A stretch of DNA of 36,778 nucleotides from Pectinatus sp. (lineage in GTDB: Bacteria > Bacillota > Negativicutes > Selenomonadales > Selenomonadaceae), in NCBI GenBank assembly GCA_020025135.1, contig JAHHSQ010000014.1:1-36778 (forward strand), read 5' to 3'. Numbering within the stretch: position 1 is the first letter of the stretch; the number at the start of each line of letters is the position of its first letter. The notes beneath the pieces were generated by a model, which searched no databases, was not told the origin of the DNA, and saw nothing but the letters and a program-made list of their open reading frames with translations. Below are positions 7,212 to 15,280 of this stretch, piece after piece. A program made the position numbers and the translations under genes.

Positions 7212-8177
7212 CTATAGAGTGGTGAGGAGAAAGTCTCCCGTGCCATTGAGGTGATAATCACCCATATTAGCTGGGATGAATACGGAATCTCCTTTATGGA
7301 GATGCATGCTTTCTTGTGGGGTATATAGGCACACCTCACGTTCTAGGACCGTTAAGGTATGGAAAGATTTTTTGTCAGCCATGAGATTACAGTTACCTTC
7401 GAGGGCAAAGTGATAGACATTGAAAAAGGGCGATTGGCAGAGAATAGATATTTTATAGTCGCTGATAAAATTGATGTGGCGGACATCTTCGGTTAAGCCT
7501 TGCTGATGGGTGTTGATGACAGCAAGGGCTTTTTCGAGATGGAGCGGGCGTTTATTCCCGTATTTGTCGACACGGTCGTAATCGTAGACGCGATAGGTCA
7601 GATTGGAGCTTTGTTGTACTTCTAAAATCATGATACCTTTTCCAATAGCGTGTAAAGTGCCAGCGGGGATATAGAAGACGTCGCCTTTATGTACTGGGAC
7701 ATGGCGACAGATAGATAGTAAATCATTGTCGTGGACATGGCGCACAAGGTCGTTTTTATCAATGCCGTCCTTCAAGCCGTAAATTAATTCGGCCCCTGGT
7801 TCTGCTGATAAGATATACCACATTTCAGTTTTACCATTTTGCCCATTTTCATATTTTTGCGCGTAAAAATCGTCGGGGTGGACTTGTACGGAGAGATTTT
7901 CTTTAGCATCGATTAATTTTATCAAAAGTGGGAAATAGTCATAGTCACGCGCTTTAGTTCCAAGTACCTTTTTGCCGTTAGTTTCTATGTATTCGAGCAG
8001 TGTTTTCCCCGCAAAAAGACCATTTTCGATGTGACAAAGACCATCTGAATGACATGATACCTCCCAGCTTTCCGCCACAATATCGGTAGTGCCGGTTTTA
8101 AAATATTCATTTTTTAGGCGTTGTCCGCCCCATAAATAATCTTTTAAAGCGGGTGATAATTTTAAAGGATAAAGCAT
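7212..8177 (-). CDS. manA: Class I mannose-6-phosphate isomerase
   Basis: Interconverts mannose 6-phosphate and fructose 6-phosphate, feeding mannose into glycolysis or GDP-mannose synthesis. The N-terminus has the family's LKDYLWGGQRL. Zinc ligands are recognisable in VQVHPDD, in GKTEMWYIL, and in IPAGTLHAIGKGIMILEVQQ; YRVYDYDR follows as in other short-type ManA proteins. About 320 residues is the usual length of this Firmicute form. The ATG at 8177 is preferred over the one at 8186: AGGAAGG then lies 9 nt upstream instead of touching the start codon. It is a single-gene unit, divergent from pdxS with a repeat-bearing intergenic region, and ends at a hairpin. Confidence 0.93.
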   Translation of the reverse strand: MLYPLKLSPALKDYLWGGQRLKNEYFKTGTTDIVAESWEVSCHSDGLCHIENGLFAGKTLLEYIETNGKKVLGTKARDYDYFPLLIKLIDAKENLSVQVHPDDFYAQKYENGQNGKTEMWYILSAEPGAELIYGLKDGIDKNDLVRHVHDNDLLSICRHVPVHKGDVFYIPAGTLHAIGKGIMILEVQQSSNLTYRVYDYDRVDKYGNKRPLHLEKALAVINTHQQGLTEDVRHINFISDYKISILCQSPFFNVYHFALEGNCNLMADKKSFHTLTVLEREVCLYTPQESMHLHKGDSVFIPANMGDYHLNGTGDFLLTTL

Positions 8178-8276
8178 CTTATTCATCCTTCCTCGTAATA
8201 ATATATTATTTTTTAATATAGCAAAAAAAGGCGAATATCACAAGGAAAGAGGGGGATAATGTGAAAAGTCTGAAAA

Positions 8277-8327
8277 ATATCAATATTATAGTATTTTCTT
8301 GACTATTTTATATCAATATTATAATAT
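8277..8327. repeat. Pair of 18-bp direct repeats in the manA-pdxS intergenic region
   Basis: ATATCAATATTATAGTAT (8277-8294) and ATATCAATATTATAATAT (8310-8327) differ at one base and are 33 bp apart start to start, about three helical turns. The copies flank the -35 box of the pdxS promoter and the second overlaps its -10. This is the layout of an operator for a dimeric regulator, but both copies are very AT-rich. Confidence 0.6.
8299..8325 (+). promoter_or_regulatory. Candidate pdxST promoter
   Basis: TTGACT (8299-8304), then TATAAT (8320-8325, 15-nt spacer) or TAATAT (8322-8327, 17-nt spacer). It leaves a leader of ~145 nt in which I see no clear structure. Confidence 0.6.
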
Positions 8328-8476
8328 TATAAATGAAAGTATTGGATTGTTGTGTAAAAAAATACTTTTGTACGAAGAATTGACACTTCTGATAAATGAG
8401 GTGCTAGTTTATATGGATAAAATGCATCTTGTTCATCTATTGTCAAAATCTATTAATGAGGAGATTGCAGGCTAGA

Positions 8477-9358
8477 ATGGAAAAAGAACGTTATGGTCTA
8501 AATAAGAACTTGGCAGAAATGCTTAAGGGTGGCGTCATCATGGATGTCACTAATGTTGAGCAAGCTAAAATAGCAGAAGAAGCCGGCGCTGTCGCTGTTA
8601 TGGCATTGGAAAGAGTTCCTGCCGATATTCGTCGCGATGGTGGCGTAGCGAGAATGTCTGACCCGAAAATGATTCGCGAAATCAAAGAATCGGTATCTAT
8701 CCCCGTCATGGCTAAAGCTCGTATTGGTCATTTTGTAGAAGCACAAATCCTAGAAGCAATTGGCATTGACTATGTAGATGAATCAGAAGTATTAACTCCA
8801 GCAGACCCTACTAATCATATTGACAAAAAGGCCTTTAAAATTCCGTTTGTCTGTGGTGCTAGAAATTTAGGAGAAGCATTGCGTCGTATCGGTGAAGGGG
8901 CTTCCATGATTCGCACCAAGGGAGAAGCAGGCACTGGTAACGTTATTGAAGCGGTTCGCCATATGCGTACCATGTTAAATGATATGCGTAGAGTTGTTGC
9001 TGCTTCACCAATGGAACTTATGAGCATTGCCAAAGAATTTGGCGCACCTTATGATTTAGTAGAATATGTACATGAACATAAAAAACTGCCAGTTGTCAAT
9101 TTTGCTGCCGGTGGCATTGCTACTCCAGCTGATGCTGCCTTGATGATGCAGTTGGGCGTAGACGGTGTCTTTGTTGGCTCGGGTATCTTTAAATCCGGCA
9201 ACCCTCAGAAGAGAGCAAAGGCAATTGTTGAAGCAGTAACTTATTATAACGACCCAGTTAAACTTGCTAAGATTTCCGAAGATTTGGGAGAGGCGATGGT
9301 CGGTATTGAAATTGATACCATTCCCAAGGAAGAACAGTTAGCAAATAGAGGTTGGTAA
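8477..9358 (+). CDS. pdxS: Pyridoxal 5'-phosphate synthase, PLP-forming subunit
   Basis: Makes PLP from ribose 5-phosphate, glyceraldehyde 3-phosphate and ammonia supplied by PdxT (the DXP-independent vitamin B6 route). It is a cytosolic (beta/alpha)8 barrel that forms a dodecamer. Visible landmarks: KGGVIMDVTN with the first catalytic Asp, VAVMALERVPADIRRDGGVARM, VMAKARIGH with the Schiff-base Lys, DYVDESEVLTPAD, and the phosphate loop GVFVGSGIFKS. The start is set at ATG 8477 (MEKERYGLNKN), as in homologues, although the frame stays open to 8429; GAGGAG at 8458-8463 is slightly far. The pdxT gene begins 2 nt after the stop, which fits one enzyme complex made from one mRNA. Confidence 0.97.
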   Translation: MEKERYGLNKNLAEMLKGGVIMDVTNVEQAKIAEEAGAVAVMALERVPADIRRDGGVARMSDPKMIREIKESVSIPVMAKARIGHFVEAQILEAIGIDYVDESEVLTPADPTNHIDKKAFKIPFVCGARNLGEALRRIGEGASMIRTKGEAGTGNVIEAVRHMRTMLNDMRRVVAASPMELMSIAKEFGAPYDLVEYVHEHKKLPVVNFAAGGIATPADAALMMQLGVDGVFVGSGIFKSGNPQKRAKAIVEAVTYYNDPVKLAKISEDLGEAMVGIEIDTIPKEEQLANRGW

Positions 9359-9360
9359 AA

Positions 9361-9933
9361 ATGAAAGTTGTGGGCGTATTAGCTTTACAAGGGGCAGTAA
9401 GAGAGCATCTAGCCATGTTGCAAACATTGCCTAATGTAGAAGCTAGAGCGGTAAAGACGCGCGAAGAAATAGAAGCTGTAGATGGCTTAATCTTACCTGG
9501 CGGAGAATCTACGGCAATGGGAAAGATAATGAAGTATTTTTCCTTGACAGATTTTATTCGCGATAAAATACAGGCCGGATTGCCCGTGTGGGGAACTTGT
9601 GCTGGATTGATTCTTCTGGCCAAGGAAATCGTAGAGCAGGAAACGACCTATTTTGCTACTATGGATGTGGTCGTGAAGCGTAATGCCTACGGCAGTCAGC
9701 TAGATAGTTTTGTCACTAAATGTGTGATTCCCCAAGTGGCCGAACATGAACTACCTTTGGTATTTATTCGCGCACCGTACATCGTCAAGGCTGGGGAAGA
9801 GGTGCAGGTCTTGGCTAGTTACCAAGATAAGATTATTGCAGCCCAGCAAGGAAAGATGTTGGCGACAGCTTTTCATCCTGAATTGACAGAAGATAATGCT
9901 TTTCACAAATATTTTGTATCGTTGATTGACTAA
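9361..9933 (+). CDS. pdxT: Pyridoxal 5'-phosphate synthase, glutaminase subunit
   Basis: A class I glutamine amidotransferase that hydrolyses glutamine and passes ammonia through a tunnel to PdxS. It has 190 residues, the usual length. The oxyanion segment LPGGESTAMGK, the nucleophile in WGTCAGLIL, and the catalytic His-Glu pair in FHPELTED are all present, so the triad looks intact. ATG 9361 is preferred: GAGG lies 8 nt before it and the next residues (KVVGVLALQGAVREH) match family starts. It ends in a strong terminator, closing a two-gene operon. Confidence 0.97.
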   Translation: MKVVGVLALQGAVREHLAMLQTLPNVEARAVKTREEIEAVDGLILPGGESTAMGKIMKYFSLTDFIRDKIQAGLPVWGTCAGLILLAKEIVEQETTYFATMDVVVKRNAYGSQLDSFVTKCVIPQVAEHELPLVFIRAPYIVKAGEEVQVLASYQDKIIAAQQGKMLATAFHPELTEDNAFHKYFVSLID

Positions 9934-9940
9934 GATAGAA

Positions 9941-9977
9941 AAAAGGGCGGCTTTTAGAATAAAGCCGCCCTTTTTTT
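9941..9977 (+). terminator. Terminator of the pdxST operon
   Basis: AAAAGGGCGGCTTT pairs with AAAGCCGCCCTTTT around a 6-nt loop, followed by a T run. Confidence 0.92.
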
Positions 9978-10001
9978 ACCTCTTGTGAGAAGTTAGATAG
10001 T

Positions 10002-10028
10002 TTGGCAACGATAGAGATATGATATAAT
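10002..10028 (+). promoter_or_regulatory. Candidate promoter of the CDF-to-HAD gene cluster
   Basis: TTGGCA (10002-10007), 15-nt spacer, TATAAT (10023-10028); the next gene starts 55 nt later. Confidence 0.55.
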
Positions 10029-10083
10029 AAAAAGATATACTTATTTTAATTTGTTTTAATGTTTGGATGAGAAGGTGAGAGAC

Positions 10084-11079
10084 ATGAACATTGAAAAAAA
10101 TAATATGCTGAAAAAGCGAACAGTATATTTATCTATTATATCTAATACTATATTAGTTGTTTTAAAGTTGGCGGTGGGACTTTATATCAGCTCGGTGAGC
10201 TTGGTTTCTGAAGCGATGCACTCTGGTGTCGATTTGTTGGCAGCCTTGATTGCCTTTTGGGCAGTGCATAAGGCTTCTATTCCACCCGATGAAAAATATG
10301 ATTATGGTTATGGCAAATTTGAAAATCTTTCTGCGGCCATAGAGGCTTCTCTCATTGTCGTGGCAGCCTTTATGATAATTTATGAAGCCGTCAGCCGGTT
10401 TCGCGACCCCGTACAGGTCGACCATGTCGGCTATGGGATGGCGATTATGTTGATTTCTATTATCATCAATCTTTTGGTTTCTCACCGCTTGATTGTCGTG
10501 GGAAAGAGAACTAATTCTCAAGCTTTAGAGGCCGATGGTTTGCATTTAAAATCTGATGTTTGGACATCAGTCGGCGTTTTGGGCGGTTTAGTGGGCATGG
10601 ATATTTTTGGCTATAAATGGATTGACCCAATCGCTGCTATTGTCGTGGCAGTGCTTATTTTTCACACTGGTTATGGCATGATTATCAAGAGCACTAGGGA
10701 ATTAACTGATGCCAGTTTGTCTCCGGAAGTAGAAGATGTTATCAGACACATTATTGTAGAAAATAAGGCGGTATTGGGTTATCACAATTTGCGTACGCGT
10801 GCTTTGGGCCCCTATAAGATGATAGATGCGCATATCAACTTTAATAAGGATATGAGTTTAGGAGAAGTTCACGCTATTTGTGATGAAATAGAAGATAAAA
10901 TTCAAGATAAGCTGGGACAGGTAGATATCATCATTCACCCAGAACCAATCGGCGCTGATAGTACGCAGTTATGTGCGGTTTCGGCAGTTGATTTAGCAAA
11001 GAAACAGATGATAGCAAAGGAGGTCAAGGGTACAGAGCAATTAGCTGATAGTACCGAAAAAAATGTTACCAGGACATAA
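10084..11079 (+). CDS. Cation diffusion facilitator (CDF) family metal exporter
   Basis: A proton-coupled exporter of divalent metals. It has six predicted helices followed by a cytosolic dimerisation domain. The two CDF metal-site signatures are visible: EAMHSGVDLLAA in helix 2 and ADGLHLKSDVWTS in helix 5. GYGKFENLSAAIEA is also a family block, and the C-terminal ZT_dimer domain contains YHNLRTRALGPYKMIDAHINF. About 35 extra residues follow that domain. ATG 10084 is preferred over the upstream TTG 10063, since AAGGTGA lies 5 nt before it. Metal (Zn, Fe or Mn) cannot be read from the sequence. The next gene overlaps by 17 nt. Confidence 0.93.
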   Translation: MNIEKNNMLKKRTVYLSIISNTILVVLKLAVGLYISSVSLVSEAMHSGVDLLAALIAFWAVHKASIPPDEKYDYGYGKFENLSAAIEASLIVVAAFMIIYEAVSRFRDPVQVDHVGYGMAIMLISIIINLLVSHRLIVVGKRTNSQALEADGLHLKSDVWTSVGVLGGLVGMDIFGYKWIDPIAAIVVAVLIFHTGYGMIIKSTRELTDASLSPEVEDVIRHIIVENKAVLGYHNLRTRALGPYKMIDAHINFNKDMSLGEVHAICDEIEDKIQDKLGQVDIIIHPEPIGADSTQLCAVSAVDLAKKQMIAKEVKGTEQLADSTEKNVTRT

Positions 11080-11269
11080 ATATCAAATTGGCGAGAAGGT
11101 GCGCCTGAAGAAGGGACACCCCTGTGGACATAATGAGTGGGAGATACTGCGTATTGGTATGGATTTTGGCATTAAATGCAGTGGATGTGGACATTATGTC
11201 TTATTACCACGCAAAAAATTTGAAAAGAGCGTTAAGGCAATATTGACGGCCACAGATACAGAAGAATGA
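11063..11269 (+). CDS. DUF951 family small protein
   Basis: A 68-residue basic protein of a conserved Firmicute family of unknown function. The family pattern is clear: YQIGEKVRLKKGHPCGHNEWEILRIG, then DFGIKCSGCGHYVLLPRKKFEK. The Cys residues in HPCG and CSGCGH could form a small zinc site, and the fold looks like a tiny SH3-like or RNA-binding module; this is inference. It overlaps the CDF gene by 17 nt and its stop codon overlaps the kinase start (ATGA), so translation of the three is probably coupled. Confidence 0.88.
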   Translation: MLPGHKYQIGEKVRLKKGHPCGHNEWEILRIGMDFGIKCSGCGHYVLLPRKKFEKSVKAILTATDTEE

Positions 11270-11805
11270 AAACAGAGATGAAGCACTTTCAAGATGAAGT
11301 GCGGGTGGCCTTGACAAAATATGCCTTAATTCCACTTTTTATAATTTCTTTTATTGGCATATGCTTGGCTTTTTGGTATTGGAATAACGATGTTTTAGAG
11401 CGTAATGAACAAGCGAGAATACTCGCCGTTTCCACTCTAGATAATATCGTAAACACCTATCAAGATGAGGCTAAATTTATTGTACAAACGACGCTAAAAA
11501 GAGGAAATTTGCCTTGCAATAAGGGGGAAAGGACTGCTTTTTATACGCACCTTTACCAATACGTCAATTTAGAGGAACAGGGCAGTTCTTTTTATCTCGT
11601 CAATACAGATAAAAAGTTAGTGCTCAGCAATCGCGAATATTTGCCTGATTATTTACAAAACGCGTTTAGCGGTAGCGTGTGGGAGCGCATGAATCAGCAT
11701 CCAAATACTACCTTGTTGGATTTTACAGATAATCATCATTTTTTAGAGAATGATTTACTTGTTGGAAGCTCTATTTATCGGCAACAAAAATTGATTGAAC
11801 GTTAG
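11266..11805 (+). CDS. Sensor histidine kinase (YesM-like), 5' exon: first membrane segment and part of the extracytoplasmic domain
   Basis: The first ~177 codons of a kinase gene that continues at 12196. TM1 is PLFIISFIGICLAFWYW (~residues 22-39), followed by a sensor domain. The frame reads on to a TAG at 11803-11805, but those last bases belong to the intron: coding ends at ...QQKLI (11795, in TTGAT). Joining 11795 to 12196 gives KLI-EQVFWGEVEKIG in frame. The summed exon length, 530 + 1281 nt, is one base short of a multiple of three, which matches the frameshift near 12300. ATG 11266 overlaps the DUF951 stop. Without splicing only a truncated, kinase-less membrane protein is made. Confidence 0.85.
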   Translation: MKTEMKHFQDEVRVALTKYALIPLFIISFIGICLAFWYWNNDVLERNEQARILAVSTLDNIVNTYQDEAKFIVQTTLKRGNLPCNKGERTAFYTHLYQYVNLEEQGSSFYLVNTDKKLVLSNREYLPDYLQNAFSGSVWERMNQHPNTTLLDFTDNHHFLENDLLVGSSIYRQQKLIER

Positions 11806-12197
11806 TTTTTCTGCAGCTAGCGGAAAAATTAAAACCAGTCAGCTCATTTAGAAATGAGTGGGCAATTTCTGTTTTAATTGCTGGAAAACCCTAAAGATAA
11901 CTGAACGACAACGCCTACCTGAAAAATGGTCAAGCGTGTGCGTAGCGAAAGCAGAAAAAATCAGTTATATGGTCGATGGTTAAATCCTAATGGCATGAAA
12001 ATGGGCAATCAGCAGCCAAGGCCTGAAGAGGGCAAGGTTCAACGACTATTCCGCAATGTGGAAGTACCCAGAAAGTGATGTCTGAGGATATGGACAGGCC
12101 TGAGCAGTTTAAGCTGCAGGATAAGAGATAGTCTGTGCTTTAGTGAAAGCTGAAGAAGTTTCTTAGCAAACTGTATTGGAAGTAGCGTTTCAATATG
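11796..12197 (+). ncRNA. Group I intron, copy B (ORF-less), inside the sensor kinase gene
   Basis: Same core as the other copies: TTTTAATTGCTGGAAAACC, GGGCAATCAGCAGCC, GGTTCAACGACTATTCC and AAGAGATAGTC. Its 5' part differs: TTGAT (11791-11795) followed by TG can pair with CAGTCAG (11836-11842), giving a 7-bp P1 with U-G at the splice site after 11795. Inside that loop CGTTAG pairs with CTAGCG. P2 is long: AATTAAAAC with GTTTTAATT. The 3' side ends ...ATATGAAC; the reading frame favours splicing just before TGAAC (12195/12196), whereas the conserved terminal G favours 12197/12198. TTGAT is also the target I recall for the clostridial IStron CdISt1. Confidence 0.85.
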
Positions 12198-13476
12198 AAC
12201 AAGTATTTTGGGGTGAGGTAGAGAAAATCGGCCAAAGAAATATTTGGGTGAAGAGGGTAATTTGGGCACCTGAATATGGAAAAGGGAGCGATTTAGCTTT
12301 ATTTACCAAAACAGAGGTTACGTTATCTTTGTCATTCCAGCATCTTTACTGAAGAGCGAAATTTTTTCACCGACGATATATTTTGTGCTCAAGGATAAAT
12401 TTGATTACACGCCCTTGGCTACTACGGCCCTTTTTACCGATGCTAAATTCCAAAAGATTTTTCAGCAGGTACGTAATGCTGATGGCATCATTACCTTTCA
12501 AAAGGAAGTGTACTTTGTTAGTCGGGAAAAATTGATGCATGATGACATGACTTTGTATGCCTTTACGCCAATTACCAATATGTTGACGCAGTATGTGACT
12601 GGGTTAACCGTTCTTTTGGCGGTACTTTTTTTGATGGTACTAATCATTTTATTTAGCGTTAAGCGAGAAACTCGTCAAAAGGTGCAGGCGGTAGAAGAAT
12701 TGTTACAGGCTTTTAAGGCCTTGGAAGATGGCAATTTGTCTTATAAAACGAGTATTACTACTGGCAATGAATTTGAACAAATTGGCCAAGCCTATAATAA
12801 AATGGTAGATAGTGTGCGGGCCCTGATAGCTCTTAATGAGGAGAAAGTGAAGGCGACAGTTATTTCTGAGGTGCGACAGTTAGAATCGCAATTCAATCCT
12901 CATTTTCTTTTTAATACATTAGAAAATATTAAATACATGGTGCGTTTAGACCCTGTGGCTGCTTCGAAGATGATTGTGGCCCTCTCTAAACTTTTGCGTT
13001 ATAGCATTGATACGACGCAGCGAATGGTATTATTAGCAGAAGATTTGCAATACACACATAGTTATATGCAAATTCAGAAATATCGCTACGGAGAGAGATT
13101 GCATTACAAGGAAGATATTGAAGAAGAGGCCTTAAATTGCCTGATACCAAAGTTAATTTTACAACCCGTTATCGAAAATGCTATTAAGTATGGCAACCAA
13201 AATGTTGCTAATTTTATGGTGAAGGTCTCAGCGCATGTTGTAGATGATTATTTGAGAATAGACATTGTAGACAATGGTAGAGGCATTGCATCAGCACAAT
13301 TAAAAGAGATACAGGCTGTTTTAGAGAAAGAAGGTAATGATTCTGCACATCATGGCCTATACAATGTCCACCGTCGTTTACAGCTTATCTATGGCTCTAA
13401 TTATGGCATAAAAATAGCAAGAGGGCTAAAGGTAGGAACTAAAATTTCTCTCTTTTTGCCGAATAAAAGGCTTTAG
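12196..13476 (+). CDS. Sensor histidine kinase (YesM-like), 3' exon, with a single-base frameshift near 12300
   Basis: Encodes the rest of the sensor domain, TM2 (VLLAVLFLMVLIILF), HAMP, the His_kinase domain (QLESQFNPHFLFNTLENIKY with the phospho-accepting His) and the HATPase domain (QPVIENAIKYG, VDNGRGI, HGLYNVHRRLQLIYG). Frame 1 (EQVFWGEVEK...YGKGSDLALF) ends at a TGA at 12349, and the downstream frame (YQNRGYVIFVIPASLLKSEIF...) takes over. One extra T in the T run near 12300 would join them as DLALFYQNRGYVIF. The restored protein would be ~603 residues, normal for YesM kinases. From GTG 12385 on the frame is clean. It pairs with the AraC-type regulator 18 nt downstream. Confidence 0.85.
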
Positions 13477-13494
13477 GATATAAGGAAGTTTTAT

Positions 13495-14265
13495 ATGTTG
13501 CGAGTTATCATAGTAGAAGATGAAAACATTATCAGAGAAGGTCTCAGTGTGACTTTAGATTGGCCTGCGTTGCAATGCACTTTAGTTGGAACAGCGGCAA
13601 ACGGCAAAGAGGGTTTAGCTTTAATTCGCGCTACTAAACCGGATATTGTTATTACCGATATCCGCATGCCAGAGATGTCCGGTTTGCAGATGGCGGAAAT
13701 GGCACAGGCGGAGGGTTTTCAGGTGGCATTTATTTTTCTCACTGGTTATGACGATTTTAAATACGTGCGCCAGGCTTTGCGCTTGCGTGCTGTTGACTAC
13801 TTATTGAAGCCGATTGATGAAGAGGAATTAGTAAATGTCATTTCTGAAATTGTGACAGCTAAAAATGTTTCAGTAGCGCCAGCTGTCCAGTTGTTTGATT
13901 GCCGACATTATTTAGAGGATGCCAATTTGAATATCTATGTTCGCCAGACACTTAATTACATTAAGCGCGAATACAAAGAAAAGATAAATGTAGAAATTAT
14001 CGCTGATAAGTTGAATGTTAGTAGTAGTTATTTGAGTAGAAAAATCAAGGAAGCTACTCAAAGCACTTTTGGGGAAATATTAACTAAATATCGCTTGCAG
14101 GAGGCGGTAAAACTTTTATACATGGGAAAATATCGCAATTATGAAATCGCCTATTTGACAGGTTTTGGTGATTATAAAAATTTTTGTACAGCCTTTAAAA
14201 AGCAATTTTCTATGTCCCCCAAAGAATACATAAAACAAAATAAAAAAAACGAAGAAAGAGAATGA
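13495..14265 (+). CDS. Response regulator with AraC-type DNA-binding domain (YesN-like)
   Basis: The partner of the upstream kinase. The receiver domain spans ~1-120: acidic pair EDE (residues 8-10), phospho-acceptor Asp in DIVITDIRMPEMSG, Thr in FLTGYDD and Lys in LLKPID. The C-terminal ~100 residues form an AraC helix-turn-helix pair (VEIIADKLNVSSSYLSRKIKE and NYEIAYLTGFGDYKNFCTAFKKQFSMSPKEYIK). It is ~256 residues, shorter than Bacillus YesN because the linker is small. Such pairs usually control sugar uptake or polysaccharide use; the target here is not visible. It lies 18 nt after the kinase and 3 nt before the HAD gene, so all are in one operon. If the kinase is not made, this regulator is orphaned. 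Confidence 0.95.
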   Translation: MLRVIIVEDENIIREGLSVTLDWPALQCTLVGTAANGKEGLALIRATKPDIVITDIRMPEMSGLQMAEMAQAEGFQVAFIFLTGYDDFKYVRQALRLRAVDYLLKPIDEEELVNVISEIVTAKNVSVAPAVQLFDCRHYLEDANLNIYVRQTLNYIKREYKEKINVEIIADKLNVSSSYLSRKIKEATQSTFGEILTKYRLQEAVKLLYMGKYRNYEIAYLTGFGDYKNFCTAFKKQFSMSPKEYIKQNKKNEERE

Positions 14266-14268
14266 TAT

Positions 14269-15087
14269 ATGGATTACAGCAAGATGTTTATATTAACTGA
14301 TATGGATGGAACATTATTACATAGTGATAAGTATGTTTCGGTAGAAAATAGACAGGCGATTGAGAAATTTACGGCACAGGGTGGTACGTTTGCCCTCGCT
14401 ACGGGGCGCACTCCCGACAATGCCGAGCAGTATTATCGTGATTTGCCCGTTAATGCGCCTAGCGTATTTTATAATGGTGCCCTATTATATGACACTCGCC
14501 AGCATGAAAAGTTGCGTGTGCGCGAATTGCGGGGTGATATTTGGCGATTTTTTGCCGAACAGTGCCAAAAAAAATATCATGGCATTTGTTTAGAAGTATA
14601 TACCGCTGAAGAATGTTATATTATCACGCCCCAAGAATTTGATGACCCCGTTTTGCAAGAAGAGAAACAGCACTATGTACATCGGTCTTTGGCAGAAATT
14701 GCCAATTTACCATGGTTAAAAATTTTGGTTTGTGGGCAAGCTTCCATCCTGACGGAAATAGAGAAATTTGCCAAGCAAGGTCACTTGGATGAAGTGGCTA
14801 ATATATTTTATTCTTCTTCGCGCTATTTGGAATTTGTCGCTCCGACAGTTTCCAAGGGAGAAATGCTTTACTATATGCGTAATTTACCAATGTACCGTGA
14901 TAAAATTTTCGTCGCGACAGGAGATTATCCCAACGATAATGCCATGCTATTACAAGCTGATTTTAGCATTGCCCCCCAAAATGCGCGCTCGGAGACGAAG
15001 CAATATGCGGACGTGGTCGGTTGTAGCTGTGATGAAAACTTATTGGCTTATATAATAAATACGTTGCTTCCTAAATATCTTGCTTAA
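14269..15087 (+). CDS. Cof-type HAD-IIB family phosphatase
   Basis: A cytosolic sugar-phosphate or nucleotide phosphatase of the haloacid dehalogenase superfamily. Motif I is LTDMDGTLL (nucleophile Asp), motif II ALATGRT, motif III Lys in VAPTVSKGEML, and motif IV ATGDYPNDNAML. The ~90-residue alpha/beta cap between motifs II and III defines type IIB. The 272-residue length is normal. A GAAAGAG lies just upstream of ATG 14269. It is the last gene of the cluster that starts with the CDF exporter and is followed by a terminator. Substrate unknown. Confidence 0.92.
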   Translation: MDYSKMFILTDMDGTLLHSDKYVSVENRQAIEKFTAQGGTFALATGRTPDNAEQYYRDLPVNAPSVFYNGALLYDTRQHEKLRVRELRGDIWRFFAEQCQKKYHGICLEVYTAEECYIITPQEFDDPVLQEEKQHYVHRSLAEIANLPWLKILVCGQASILTEIEKFAKQGHLDEVANIFYSSSRYLEFVAPTVSKGEMLYYMRNLPMYRDKIFVATGDYPNDNAMLLQADFSIAPQNARSETKQYADVVGCSCDENLLAYIINTLLPKYLA

Positions 15088-15116
15088 TATTAAAATATAG
15101 TTTCAAAAAGAGAGCA

Positions 15117-15150
15117 AAAAAAACCACCCGTCAAGCGGGTGGTTAATTAT
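15117..15150. terminator. Terminator between the HAD gene and tRNA-Thr (both strands)
   Basis: AACCACCCG (15122-15130) and CGGGTGGTT (15136-15144) form a 9-bp stem; an A run before it and T-rich sequence after it suit both directions. Confidence 0.85.
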
Positions 15151-15156
15151 TTCTTC

Positions 15157-15232
15157 TGGAGCTGGCAATAGGACTTGAACCTACGACCTGCTCATTACGA
15201 ATGAGCTGCTCTACCAACTGAGCTATGCCAGC
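15157..15232 (-). tRNA. tRNA-Thr(CGU)
   Basis: Acceptor GCTGGCA pairs with TGCCAGC, D arm AGCTCAGTTGGTAGAGC, anticodon loop TT-CGT-AA, T arm GTAGGTTCAAGTCCTAT, encoded CCA. Confidence 0.96.
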
Positions 15233-15280
15233 AATAACAACAATATAATACGAAAAATAGAGCGTTTTGTCAACAAAAAA

